Source: Micromonospora sp. ATCC 39149 (GTDB taxonomy: Bacteria > Actinomycetota > Actinomycetes > Mycobacteriales > Micromonosporaceae). Taken from it: a stretch of 32,800 nt of DNA. Each line of letters opens with the position of its first letter. The first letter of the stretch is position 1. The notes under the pieces are model-generated. The model was given only the letters and a program-made list of their open reading frames with translations. It was not told the origin of the DNA and did no database searches. The stretch covers positions 4,046,004 through 4,078,803 of the forward strand of contig NZ_GG657738.1 in assembly GCF_000158815.1 (NCBI RefSeq), written 5' to 3'. The position numbers and the translations under genes were made by a program. Below are positions 15,389-23,964 of the stretch, one piece after another.

Positions 15389-16917
15389 ATGCTGCGTACC
15401 CGCAAATCCGCAGCCGGCGGGCCGGCGCGTGCCGGCCTCCGCCGGGCCGTCGGCGCGGCGCTGGCGGCGGCCGTCGCCGGCACGTTCCTCGTCGGCACGC
15501 CCGCGATGGCCCGCGCCGAACCAGCGACGTCAGGGCCGACGATACGGCCGGCGTTCGGGCCGATCCGGTGGGCTTCCTGCGCCGACGACGGGTCCGCCGA
15601 GTGCGGCACCCTGTCGCTGCCGGTGGACTGGGCCGACCCGGCCGGGCAACGGTTCGAGCTTGCCCTGGCCCGCCGGGCCGCGACCGACCGCGCGGCCCGG
15701 GTCGGCGTGCTCTTCTTCGGCCCCGGCGGCCCGGGGGACTCCGGCGTGGACCGGGTGGTGACGGGCGAACAGCGGTTCAGCGCCGAGCTGCGCCGCCGCT
15801 TCGACATCGTCAGCTTCGACCCGCGCGGCGTCGGCCGCAGCAATCCGGTGGTCTGCGCGGCGGACCTGCTCGCCCGGGTCCCGCAACTGATCACCGACCA
15901 GGCGCAGTTCGACGCAACCGTACGCGACAACGCGGAGCTGCGGGCCGACTGCCGGGCCCGCACCGGCCCCGTCTTCGACCACCTCGACACCCGCAGCTCG
16001 GTACGCGATCTCGACGCCGTCCGGGCCGCCCTCGGGGAGGAGCGGCTGACCTTCCACGGCAGCTCCTACGGCACGCTGCTCGGCGCACAGTACGCCGACG
16101 AGTACCCGCACCGGGTGCGGGCCATGGTGCTGGAGAGCGTGATCGACCACAGCCTGCCGATGCGGCCGTTCCTGGCCAGCCAGGCCGTCGCCGCGCAGGA
16201 CTCGTTCGACGAGTTCGTGGCCTGGTGCGACCGCGCCGCCGGGTGCGCCCTGCACGGCCAGGACGTCCGGGCCCGCTGGGCGGAGCTGTTCGACCGGGCC
16301 GAGCGCGGCGCGCTGCCCGACCCGACCCGGCCCGGTGCGACGCTGACCCCGTTCGCGCTGAGCGCCCGCGCCCAGCGTGACCTCTACGGCCCCGACTGGG
16401 CGGTGCTCGCCGACCGCATCGTCACCTGGTCGGCTGCCACCGGGGCGGCCGGAACGCGCACCGGTGCGGCGGCCACGCGCGCCGCCGGGGAGCAGGCGAA
16501 CCCGCTCGCCGTCTTCTGCCAGGACTGGAGCCTGCCCGTCAAGAACCACGCCGAGTACGCCCGGCTGCTGCGCCGGCTCGCCGCGATCGCGCCCGACGTC
16601 CGGTATCCGCTGGGGGCACAGGCCCTCGCCCTGTGCCTCGGCGCCCCCGTCGGCAATCCGCAGCACCGCCTCCGGGGGCGCACCGACGTGCCGGTGCTGG
16701 TGGCGGCCACCCGGCACGACCCGGTGAGCGAGTTCGACCGGGCCGCCGCCGTCGCCCGCCAGCTGCACGGCGTCCTGCTCGCGTACGAGGGTGGGGGCAC
16801 GGCAGCTACACCACCAGCCCTTGCACGGGTGCCACGATCGACCGGTACCTGGTCGCGCTGGCGGTCCCCGCCGCCGGCACCCGCTGCCCGGCGGTCGAGC
16901 CACCCACGCAGCAGTAG
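15389..16917 (+). CDS. Secreted TAP-like alpha/beta hydrolase (tripeptidyl aminopeptidase family); frameshift near the 3' end
   Basis: An exported alpha/beta hydrolase of the SlpD/SlpE/TAP type, which typically cleaves short peptides or esters outside the cell. The ATG at 15389 follows GAGAGGA. A signal peptide (1-42, ending ARA) precedes the domain. The oxyanion segment FGPGGPGDSG is at 110-119, the nucleophile S226 lies in GSSYG, and the acid is probably the Asp of TRHDPVSEFD. The catalytic His is expected in GGGHGSYTTSPC, but at 16793-16797 a run of five G follows GGT where six are needed. The frame is therefore lost after G469 and GHGSYTTSPC continues in another frame to a TAG at 16917. 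Unrepaired, the protein runs to 16972 with an Arg/Pro tail and no catalytic His. C-terminal TAP-like domain residues otherwise look normal. Confidence 0.8.
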
Positions 16918-16938
16918 GACGCCGGGGCGGGATCACCG

Positions 16939-17095
16939 TCAGGCCGGCCGGGCGGCCCCGCCCTTCAGGTGACGCCGCTCGTCGGGCAGCAGCCGGCGTA
17001 GCTCCCGGGCCAGCCGGATCGCCTCGGCGGTCAGCTCGGCGCGCTGGAGGTCTCGACGAAGCCGGGGCGTTTCGAGATCAGCGCACGTACTTCAC
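16939..17095 (-). pseudogene. Short frameshifted gene remnant, faintly like a DUF6596 sigma-factor segment
   Basis: Ten nt after the DUF2786 stop a GTG (17095) has a good GAGGAG at proper spacing, but its frame stops after five codons (VKYVR). In another frame the same stretch reads on as DLETPRLRRDLQRAELTAEA and then IRLARELRRLLPDE, ending at a TGA at 16941-16939. The total length is 157 nt, one more than a multiple of three, consistent with one net indel. The EAIRLAR-x-L-x-x-LLPDE string resembles the middle of ECF sigma factors with a DUF6596 domain, but only this segment fits. It may be a decayed or misread small gene. Confidence 0.3.
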
Positions 17096-17105
17096 GAGGT
17101 GCTCC

Positions 17106-18396
17106 TCACGCGTCGGCCGCGCCCCGTCGGCGCGTCCCGGCGGGTGGTCGGAGCCGGTGCGCCGTACCCGACACCCGGGCCGGGGCGGATCCGGCCGGGC
17201 CCAGCGCCGCCCGGTCGGCGGCGAAGGTTCCGCTGGCCCAGCCCTCCTCGTCGGCGACGGCGAGTCGCTTGCTGGTCACCCCGGGGAACAGGTCGTCCAT
17301 TCGGTCCCGCACCGCCGTCGCCCGGGAGGCGAGCACCGGCAGCAGCCGCTCCGCGCCCCGATCCCGGGCCGCCTCCCGGCCGGCCTCGTCGGTGGCGGCC
17401 CGCAGCCGTTCGCCGATGCGCAGCGCGAACGCGTTGAGGAACGACTCGTCGTACGCCTTCGTGCGCCGGCTGCCGCCCCGTGTGCGGCGTTCGGCGCGGC
17501 CCCGCAGCATCGCGGCGGTGGCCTGCACCAGCAGCGACGTGTAGAGCAGCTCGACGGCGGCCAGGTCGGCGGGGAAGCCGAGCACGGTCGCGAAGCCCAG
17601 GTCGTCGGACCACACCGACTCGCACCGGTTCGCCGCCGCCACCTCCTGCACCAGCAGCGCCTTCGCCCCCGGGTACGGCGGCTCGGTGCCGAGCCGCACC
17701 CCGCCGGGCACGTCGCCCCGCTCGGCCGTCGCCTCGATCAGGGCCGCGTCGATGCTGTGCCGGGCCATCAGCTCCTGCGCCTTGCCGGTCAGCGCCTCCG
17801 CCTCCGCCGGGAAGGTGGTCGACTCGGCCTTGGCCAGCAGCGCCCGCACCCGGTCGAGCATCCGCGACCCGCTCCCGCCGTGCCGGACGGCCGTCGCCGG
17901 GGCGGTCGTGCCGGGCGGCGGGCGCAGCACCGCGATCGGCGGCAGCCCCTCCACCAGCGCCAGCACGTCGACGGCGTCGCGCAGGGCGGAGATCCGGTCG
18001 GTGCCCTCCCGGGCCGCCCAGGCCGTCAGGTGCCGCCGGTCGTCGTCCCACCACACGGCCGCGTCGAGGCTGGCGAGTTGGTCGTCCCACCAGCCCGGCA
18101 CGGGGTCGGGCTGGACCCGGCGCTGGGCGGCGGCCAGGTCGGCCACGAGCCGACCGGCCGACGGGCCGAGCCGGCGGGTCGCGATCCGGGCCAGGTCGAC
18201 GGGCTGCCAGCCCCGGGGCCAGAGCCGGCCCACGCTGCGCACCAGGCGGGCGGTCAGGGCGGCGTCCACCGCCGCCGGGCCGTCCGGTACGCCGGCGCCG
18301 ACCACGAGCCGGTCCAACTGCCGCTCCGCGGCGCGTACGTTCGGTGCCGCGCGCCGCCGCGAGGGCGTCGGCGATCAGCGCGTCGGCGTCCGGCAC
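17106..18396 (-). CDS. DUF2786 domain protein; probable frameshift near the 5' end
   Basis: The main frame encodes about 400 residues. The central DUF2786 motif (about 17770-17870) reads MLDRVRALLAKAESTTFPAE and continues AEALTGKAQELMARHSID. Before it is a helical region (QLDRLVVGAG..., WPRGWQPVDLARIATRRL); after it is a longer conserved segment with YTSLLVQATAAML and YDESFLNAFALRIGERL. The domain is common in actinobacteria and phages; its function is unknown. A strong start, AGGAG spaced to a GTG at 18396, opens MPDADALIADALAAARGTER, but that frame does not join the main one. The switch must occur at about 18330-18360, near GAACGTACGC. The only in-frame start of the main frame is a TTG at 18317 inside QLDRL, with no ribosome site, so I read this as one gene with an indel. 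Confidence 0.72.
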
Positions 18397-18605
18397 AGGG
18401 TGCTCCTCATGGTCAGTGGCGGAACGGTCCGTCGGGAAACCGTACCGCCGGGGATGACCGGCCCGGCCGTGAAGCGCCGATCAGCGCCCGGCGAAATACC
18501 GAGCCCGAGACGGTCATCCGCTCCGGGTCGCCGTCCGTATCCAATCGTGCACGAGTGCGGAATCCATCCGTGCAACAACAGCGGACCGACGGGACGGAGC
18601 GCGAC

Positions 18606-19466
18606 GTGTCGAGTCGTACCCATGGCACGGACGGCCGGGGCGTCCACCGTCGGCGGCGCGCCGCCGCCCGGACCGGGCCGGTGGTCGCGTGCGCCGCCCT
18701 GGCCGTGGCCGTCCTGGTCACGGTCGGTGCCGGGGCCGTCCGGTGGGACGGGCCGGACCCGGCGGGCCGGCCGGTCGCCGCCGCAGGGGTCGCCGCGCCC
18801 ACCCGGGCCGTTCCGGTCACCCCGGCGCCGGCCCGGTCCACGACCCCGGCCGCGCCGGCGCCGGCCGACATCACCTTTCCGCCCCGGGGTACGGGGAAGT
18901 TCCGGGCCGCCACCCTGCGGGGTGCCGTCGCCGGGCGCGCCGGTGAGCTGCTGCGCTACCGGGTCACCGTGGAGGACGGCATCGACGGCGTGGACGTGGA
19001 GCGGTTCGGCCGGGAGGTGGGGGCCATCCTCGCCGACCCCCGGGGGTGGACCGGCGCAGGCCGGTGGCGGCTGCAACGCGTCGGTCCGGACGACCCGGCC
19101 GACTTCACCGTCGCGCTCACCACCCCGGTCACCCGGGGCGTGCTCTGTGGGGACGTCACCGACCACTACACGTCGTGCCGCAACGGCGACCGGGTGGTGA
19201 TCAACGTGGCCCGCTGGGCGGGCGGTGTGCCGCAGTTCGCCGGTGACCTGGACACCTACCGTCGGTACCTGCTCAACCACGAGGTGGGTCACCGGCTCGG
19301 CCGGGGGCACGAGCTGTGCCCGCGCGCCGGGGGGCCCGCGCCGGTGATGCAGCAGCAGACCCTGGGCCTGCACGGCTGCGTCCCGAACGCCTGGCCCGAG
19401 GTGGACGGCGCCGTCTTCACCGGGCCCCCGGGCCAGTACGACGACCCGGTACCGACCGGCTGGTGA
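18606..19466 (+). CDS. DUF3152 secreted metalloprotease-like protein
   Basis: A 286-residue protein. A basic N-terminus and one hydrophobic segment (about 24-45) act as signal-anchor, followed by a Pro/Ala/Thr linker (about 50-90). The DUF3152 domain (about 92-286) contains LRYRVTVEDGI, a cysteine pair (C181, C191), VVINVARW, and the zincin signature NHEVGHRLGRGH (H225, E226, H229, H235), followed by PVMQQQT where the Met turn is expected. A second cysteine pair (C238, C258) is likely. The motif matches HExxHxxGxxH metallopeptidases, but family substrates are unknown to me. The GTG at 18606 has GGAG spaced 4-6 nt. It diverges from the DUF2786 gene across 209 bp that otherwise shows no clear feature. 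Confidence 0.85.
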   Translation: MSSRTHGTDGRGVHRRRRAAARTGPVVACAALAVAVLVTVGAGAVRWDGPDPAGRPVAAAGVAAPTRAVPVTPAPARSTTPAAPAPADITFPPRGTGKFRAATLRGAVAGRAGELLRYRVTVEDGIDGVDVERFGREVGAILADPRGWTGAGRWRLQRVGPDDPADFTVALTTPVTRGVLCGDVTDHYTSCRNGDRVVINVARWAGGVPQFAGDLDTYRRYLLNHEVGHRLGRGHELCPRAGGPAPVMQQQTLGLHGCVPNAWPEVDGAVFTGPPGQYDDPVPTGW

Positions 19467-19502
19467 GGCCGGTCGACCATGGTGGAGCCGAGCGCGGCGC
19501 GC

Positions 19503-19955
19503 TCACTCGTGCTTCGCTGACCCCTCGTCCCGCCGGGGGAAGGACGCCCAGATGTGTTTCGCGCCCTCGGTGGCGTACCAGCCGACGTTCAGCGAGAAGG
19601 CCCGGGCCAGTTGGAGGCCGCGACCGCCGGCCCCCAGCGGTCGGGTCTCGGCCATCTCGGGCACGGTGGTCAGGTCGTGGTCGGCGACGTCGAGGATGAA
19701 CAGGTCGTCGTCGCGCAGCAGCCGGACGGTGGTCGGCGGCAGCCCGTGCAGCAGGGCGTTGGTGGCCAGTTCGGTGGCGACAAGCACGACCCGCTCGGGG
19801 ATGTCGTCGAGTTCCTCGCCCTCGGCGAGCGCGTGCCCGTTCAGCGCCTCGTGCAGGGACGCTCGGAGGCCACGCAGCTCCGCCCCGCTGGCCAGGGCCC
19901 AGCGCCGGATCTCGACGGCCCGGGGTGGTGGCGGCGACGTGTGCAGCGATCCCAT
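19503..19955 (-). CDS. RsbW-like ATP-binding protein (HATPase_c, anti-sigma type)
   Basis: A 150-residue single GHKL ATPase domain. The N box is VATELATNALLHG (E62, N66), the G1 box ILDVADHD (D89, D92) and the G2 box LGAGGRGLQLARAF (108-121). No sensor or histidine-phosphorylation domain is present. Stand-alone domains of this kind in actinobacteria are serine kinases/anti-sigma factors of the RsbW/SpoIIAB type or act with STAS-domain partners. No sigma or anti-anti-sigma gene is visible next door, so it is an orphan and its partner is unknown. No Shine-Dalgarno precedes the ATG at 19955; a TAATGC 6 nt upstream suggests a leaderless start. It converges on the DUF3152 gene with only 36 bp between. 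Confidence 0.85.
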   Translation of the reverse strand: MGSLHTSPPPPRAVEIRRWALASGAELRGLRASLHEALNGHALAEGEELDDIPERVVLVATELATNALLHGLPPTTVRLLRDDDLFILDVADHDLTTVPEMAETRPLGAGGRGLQLARAFSLNVGWYATEGAKHIWASFPRRDEGSAKHE

Positions 19956-20047
19956 GACCTGGCATTACCCGGGGTGCTAGCCGTTCACACGGCGGGGGGG
20001 CCGCCGGACGGCCACCGGGCGCGCGGGGTTCGGCCACCGGTCGACTC

Positions 20048-20947
20048 TCAGGCCAGCGGCTTGCCGCCGGTCACCCCGAGCACCTCGCCCGTGATGTAGC
20101 TCGATTCCTGCGAGGCGAAGAAGACGTACGCGGGGGCCAGTTCGGCGGGCTGCGCGGCCCGCCCCAGCGGGACGTCCCCGCCGAACGACTCGACCGCCTC
20201 CTCGGGCATGGTGGCCGGGATCAGCGGGGTCCACACCGGGCCCGGCGCCACGCAGTTGACCCGGATGCCCCGGTCGGCGAGGTTCTGTGCCAACCCCTTG
20301 GTGAAGTTCACGATGCCGGCCTTGGTGGTGGCGTAGTCCAGTAGCTGGGGGGAGGGCTGGTATGCCTGGATCGACGCGGTGTTGATGATCGTGGAGCCGG
20401 GTGCCAGGTGCGGAACCGCGGCCTTGCAGAGCCAGAACATCGCGTACAGGTTGGTCTTGAGGACCCGGTCGAACTGCTCGGTGGTGATGTCGGTGATGCC
20501 GCCCTTCTGGGCCATCTGGTGGGCGGCGTTGTTCACCAGGATGTCCAGCCCGCCCAGCTCGTCGACGGCCCGTCGGACGATCTCGATGCAGTGCTCCTCC
20601 TCGCGGATGTCGCCGGGCACGGTCACGACGGTGCGGCCGGCGGCGCGGACGAGGCGCGCGGTTTCCTCGGCGTCGTCCTTCTCCTCTGGCAGGTAAGTGA
20701 TCAGCACGTCCGCGCCCTCGCGGGCGAAGGCGACGGCCACGGCGCGGCCGATTCCGGAGTCCCCGCCGGTGATGACGGCCCGTTTGCCGGCCAGCCGTCC
20801 GGTGCCCCGGTAGCTGTTCTCGCCGTGGTCGGGGGCGTCGGGCATCTTCCGGGTCTTCCCGGGGGCCGACTGCTGCCCGCCGGCCAGCTCGTCGGGGGTG
20901 GGGAACTGCTTCTGGGGGTCCTGCATGTCGTACTGGTCGCGCGTCAC
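20048..20947 (-). CDS. SDR-family oxidoreductase (general-stress YhdF/YdaD-like)
   Basis: A 299-residue short-chain dehydrogenase/reductase using NAD(P)H. The GTG at 20947 follows AAGGGA at 7 nt and gives the N-terminus MTRDQYDMQDPQKQFP, a Pro-rich extension typical of this stress-related SDR subgroup. The cofactor motif TGGDSGIG is at 60-67, NNAAH at 139-143, and the catalytic set is S192, Y205 and K209 (YATTK). The structural PG motif is in VAPGPVWTPL, and the end is YITGEVLGVTGGKPLA, all normal. The substrate is unknown. The gene stands alone. A 322-bp divergent region separates it from the glycosyltransferase gene. Confidence 0.9.
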   Translation of the reverse strand: MTRDQYDMQDPQKQFPTPDELAGGQQSAPGKTRKMPDAPDHGENSYRGTGRLAGKRAVITGGDSGIGRAVAVAFAREGADVLITYLPEEKDDAEETARLVRAAGRTVVTVPGDIREEEHCIEIVRRAVDELGGLDILVNNAAHQMAQKGGITDITTEQFDRVLKTNLYAMFWLCKAAVPHLAPGSTIINTASIQAYQPSPQLLDYATTKAGIVNFTKGLAQNLADRGIRVNCVAPGPVWTPLIPATMPEEAVESFGGDVPLGRAAQPAELAPAYVFFASQESSYITGEVLGVTGGKPLA

Positions 20948-21269
20948 GGTGGTATCCCTTACTCCGGGGCCGGTGGTACGACAGTGACTTCCCCAGCCGG
21001 GCGTGCCTAACCACATCACATGATGACAATTGTCCTTCCCGGGGCGCCGGGTGACCAGCCAAGGGGCAGGGGGCCACTGCTTCCGCCGCGACAGGACCGC
21101 TACGGTGTTTCGTGTTCCGGACCGGGGCGAGGCTGTCCAGGTGGAACGGGGACGAGTCGACCGACGTAACGGCACGGACACATGTGGGGCACCGCGAGAT
21201 GCCACTTCCGGGCCATGATGATCGTCGGTTGTCCGCGCACCGGTTCACGGACCTGACGGGAAGAAGACG
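20948..21269. other. 322-bp divergent intergenic region (SDR / glycosyltransferase)
   Basis: No gene is supported. An AT-richer patch at 21010-21035 holds a 10-bp palindrome GACAATTGTC (21025-21034) beside CATCA/TGATG arms (21013-21024), the best candidate for the SDR promoter or an operator. On the plus strand a TACGGT at about 21099-21104 could be a -10. Both readings are weak. Confidence 0.35.
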
Positions 21270-22796
21270 ATGACCGCCAGTACGAATGCTCCGAAAGTCA
21301 GCGTGGTAGTGCCGGCGTACAACTCCGGCCCGCACATCGAGAGGCTGGTCGCCTCTCTGTTGCGCCAGTCGCTGCCGCCGGGGGAGTTCGAGGCGGTCTT
21401 CGTCGACGACGGCTCCACCGACTCGACCGGGGCCCGCCTGGACGAGCTGGCCGCCGCGCACCCGCACATCCGCGTGGTGCACATCGAGAACTCCGGCTGG
21501 CCGTCCCGGCCGCGCAACGTCGGCGTCGCCAACGCCCGTGGCGAGTACGTCTTCTTCTCCGACGACGACGACTGGTTCGGCGACGAGGCCCTGGAACGCC
21601 TCTACGCGTACGCGGTCGAGAACGACGCGGACATCGTGATCGGCAAGATGGCCGGCCACGGGCGCTCGGTGCCGCGCGAGCTTTTCCGCAAGGACCGCCC
21701 GAACGCCACGTTGGACAACGCGCCGCTGATCGACAGCCTGACGGCGCACAAGCTGTTCCGCCGGTCCTTCCTCAACGAGCACGAGATTCGGTTCGTGGAG
21801 GAGAAGCGCCGGCTGGAGGACCACCTCTTCGTGGTCCGGGCGTTCCTCCTCTCCCGGCGCACCTCCGTGCTGTCGAACTACGTCTGCTACCACCACATCC
21901 GCCGCGAGGACGCCGGGAACGTGACGGCACAGGGGCTGGACCCGGCGGGTTACTACGCCAACCTGCGTGACGTGCTGGACGTCGTCGACGCGCACACCGA
22001 GCCGGGGCCGCTGCGCGACAAGCTGCACCGGCGCTGGCTGCGCAACGAGATGGTCAGCCGGCTGCGCGGCAAGCGGTTCCTCAAGGAACCGGCGGACTGG
22101 GTGGAGCAGGTGGCGCTGGAGTCCGGCAAGATCATCCGCGAGCGTTTCGCGCCGGGCGTCGCCGCCGGGCTCCCGCCGCTTCAGCGGGCGATCACGGCCC
22201 TCACCGCGCAGGACCGGATCGCCGGGTTGCGGAAGCTGGCCGAGTGGGAGGCGGGCGTCCGGGTCCAGGCCCGGGTCGAGGGCCACCAGCTGGACGGGAC
22301 GGCCCTCACGGTCACCGTCACCGCGCACCTGGCCTCCGGCGGCAAGCCGGTCACCCTCACGCTCACCGACGGGCGCTACCAGATCGACCTTCCCGCCGAC
22401 GTCGACCCGGACCTGCTCGACGTCACCGCCCGGCGGCCCATGGCGCGGCTCGACGTGGTGGCCCGGCGCAAGGAGGGCGGCGAGGAGTTCTTCCTGCCGG
22501 TCGAGCATCGGGTCGTCGACGAGCCGGTTCCCGGTGCCGGGCCGGGCCGGGTGCACTTCGTCCACCACGCCGTCGCCCGGGTCGACTTCGCCACCCTGAA
22601 CTCGGGCCGGACCGAGGGCACCTGGCTGCTCAAGGCCCGGCTCACCGAGAACGGGTGGACCGAGGACGCGCGGCTCCCCCTGACCTTCCGGTGCGCCGCC
22701 GACGGCGCCGCGCCGGTGCGGGTGGCCGCCGCCGAGGGGACGTCTGGCCTGCGTACCCGCCTGCGCCGGGTGGCCAAGCGCCTGCTGGGCCGCTGA
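21270..22796 (+). CDS. GT2-family glycosyltransferase with C-terminal beta-sandwich region
   Basis: A 508-residue protein. The GT-A catalytic domain (about residues 8-225) begins VSVVVPAYNSGPHIERLVASL, with nucleotide-binding VDDGSTD (45-51) and a DDDDW metal motif (98-102). It ends in LEDHLFVVRAFL, where the ED of the ED-H type motif is likely the catalytic base. A helical linker follows (about 230-310), then a beta-rich C-terminal half (about 315-480), the layout seen in teichoic-acid glycosyltransferases such as TarS/TarP-like enzymes. No signal or membrane helix is present, so it acts at the cytoplasmic face; the basic end (RTRLRRVAKRLLGR) could touch the membrane. The ATG follows GGGAAGAAG. 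It heads a rightward run with an FkbM methyltransferase and a large surface protein. Donor and acceptor sugars cannot be told. Confidence 0.85.
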   Translation: MTASTNAPKVSVVVPAYNSGPHIERLVASLLRQSLPPGEFEAVFVDDGSTDSTGARLDELAAAHPHIRVVHIENSGWPSRPRNVGVANARGEYVFFSDDDDWFGDEALERLYAYAVENDADIVIGKMAGHGRSVPRELFRKDRPNATLDNAPLIDSLTAHKLFRRSFLNEHEIRFVEEKRRLEDHLFVVRAFLLSRRTSVLSNYVCYHHIRREDAGNVTAQGLDPAGYYANLRDVLDVVDAHTEPGPLRDKLHRRWLRNEMVSRLRGKRFLKEPADWVEQVALESGKIIRERFAPGVAAGLPPLQRAITALTAQDRIAGLRKLAEWEAGVRVQARVEGHQLDGTALTVTVTAHLASGGKPVTLTLTDGRYQIDLPADVDPDLLDVTARRPMARLDVVARRKEGGEEFFLPVEHRVVDEPVPGAGPGRVHFVHHAVARVDFATLNSGRTEGTWLLKARLTENGWTEDARLPLTFRCAADGAAPVRVAAAEGTSGLRTRLRRVAKRLLGR

Positions 22797-22907
22797 CCGG
22801 CGGACCGCCTGGGAACGGGGCGTCCCTCGGGTGAACCGATCCGCCGCGCACCGCGTAGTCATCGTCGGGACCGCGCGTTGCGGTGGCGAGGCGACGAGAG
22901 GACCATC

Positions 22908-23693
22908 ATGCGGACCGATCAGCCGTACGGGCAGCGTGCGCTGCGCCGGGCCTGGGGGCTCACCCGGTCCCTGGCCATCTACCACGGCCAGCCCCACAAG
23001 CACCGCCGGGCGCTGGAGCTCTACCGCGAGTTCCTGCGGCCCGGGGACGTCGGCTTCGACATCGGCGCGCACGTCGGCGGCCGGGTGCGCACCTGGCGGC
23101 GGCTGGGTGCGCGGGTGGTCGCGGTGGAGCCGCAACCCGACTGCCTGCGGGCCCTGCGCCTCTTCTTCGGTCGGGACCCGAACGTGACGATCGTGCCCGA
23201 GGCCGTCGGCGCGGACGCCGGGAGGGCGCGGCTGGCCCTGTCCACCGCCACCCCCACGGTCTCGACGCTGTCGACCGACTGGATCGAGTCGGTCACGGCG
23301 GACAGCAGCTTCTCCCGGGTCCGCTGGGACCACTCCGTCGAGGTGGACGTGATCACCCTCGACGACCTCGTCGCCGCCCACGGCGTACCCGCGTTCTGCA
23401 AGATCGACGTCGAAGGCTTCGAGGTCGACGTGCTGTCCGGGCTCAGCCGGCCGCTGCCCGCACTGTCCTTTGAGTACCTCCCCCCGGCCCACGACGCGGC
23501 CCTCGCCGCGCTCGACATCGTGGAGCGGCTCGGCGGCCCGGCCGGCGGGTACCGCTACAACTATTCGCCGGTGGAGACGATGCGCTACGTCGGCGACGAA
23601 TGGCTCGACGCGGCCGGGCTGGTGCGACTGCTGGAGCGGGTCCGCCCGGCGGGCCGGTCCGGCGACGTCTACGCCCGCCTGCGCGCAGACTGA
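22908..23693 (+). CDS. FkbM-family SAM-dependent methyltransferase
   Basis: A 261-residue Rossmann-fold methyltransferase. SAM motif I is GFDIGAHVGG (49-58), the acidic loop VAVEPQPDC (72-80), and the FkbM core is VITLDDL (148-154) and KIDVEGFEVDVLSGL (165-179), followed by LSFEYLPP. This family O-methylates sugars, lipids or peptides; sugar methylation is the usual guess beside glycosyltransferases. The ATG at 22908 follows GAGAGGACC; an in-frame GTG at 22878 lacks a ribosome site. It lies 111 bp after the GT2 gene on the same strand and may share its transcript. Confidence 0.85.
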   Translation: MRTDQPYGQRALRRAWGLTRSLAIYHGQPHKHRRALELYREFLRPGDVGFDIGAHVGGRVRTWRRLGARVVAVEPQPDCLRALRLFFGRDPNVTIVPEAVGADAGRARLALSTATPTVSTLSTDWIESVTADSSFSRVRWDHSVEVDVITLDDLVAAHGVPAFCKIDVEGFEVDVLSGLSRPLPALSFEYLPPAHDAALAALDIVERLGGPAGGYRYNYSPVETMRYVGDEWLDAAGLVRLLERVRPAGRSGDVYARLRAD

Positions 23694-23964
23694 GTCGGGA
23701 ATCAGCGCGGGGCGGCGGGCAGCGGGCGGTCCCGGGCTCCGGCCAGCGAACCGCTGGATCGATCCGTTCGGTGGAGCGGAGTCGGAGCCGACGGCGGAGC
23801 GTTCCGCCGCCGGGACGGTGTTCGATGGCGATCGGCCGGAATCCGGCGAGGCACAGGGTGGTGAGGCGGTTTCGTCTCTTACGGTGTCCTCGGCATGCCG
23901 GCGGGTGGACACTGCCGGGGCCGACCCGGTGGCGCGATGCGGGCGTTTACAGGGGGTTGTCTCG

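Noticed and set aside
17078..17095. The five-codon frame VKYVR as a leader peptide
   Set aside because: The following sequence continues with protein-like content in another frame, so a frame slip is more economical than attenuation.
18315..18317. TTG as the true DUF2786 start
   Set aside because: It lies within the conserved-looking QLDRL helix and has no ribosome site, whereas a strong site and GTG exist at 18396.
16791..18605. The long open upstream extension of the DUF3152 frame
   Set aside because: It passes over the DUF2786 gene antisense; the GTG at 18606 has a ribosome site and begins the signal-anchor sequence.
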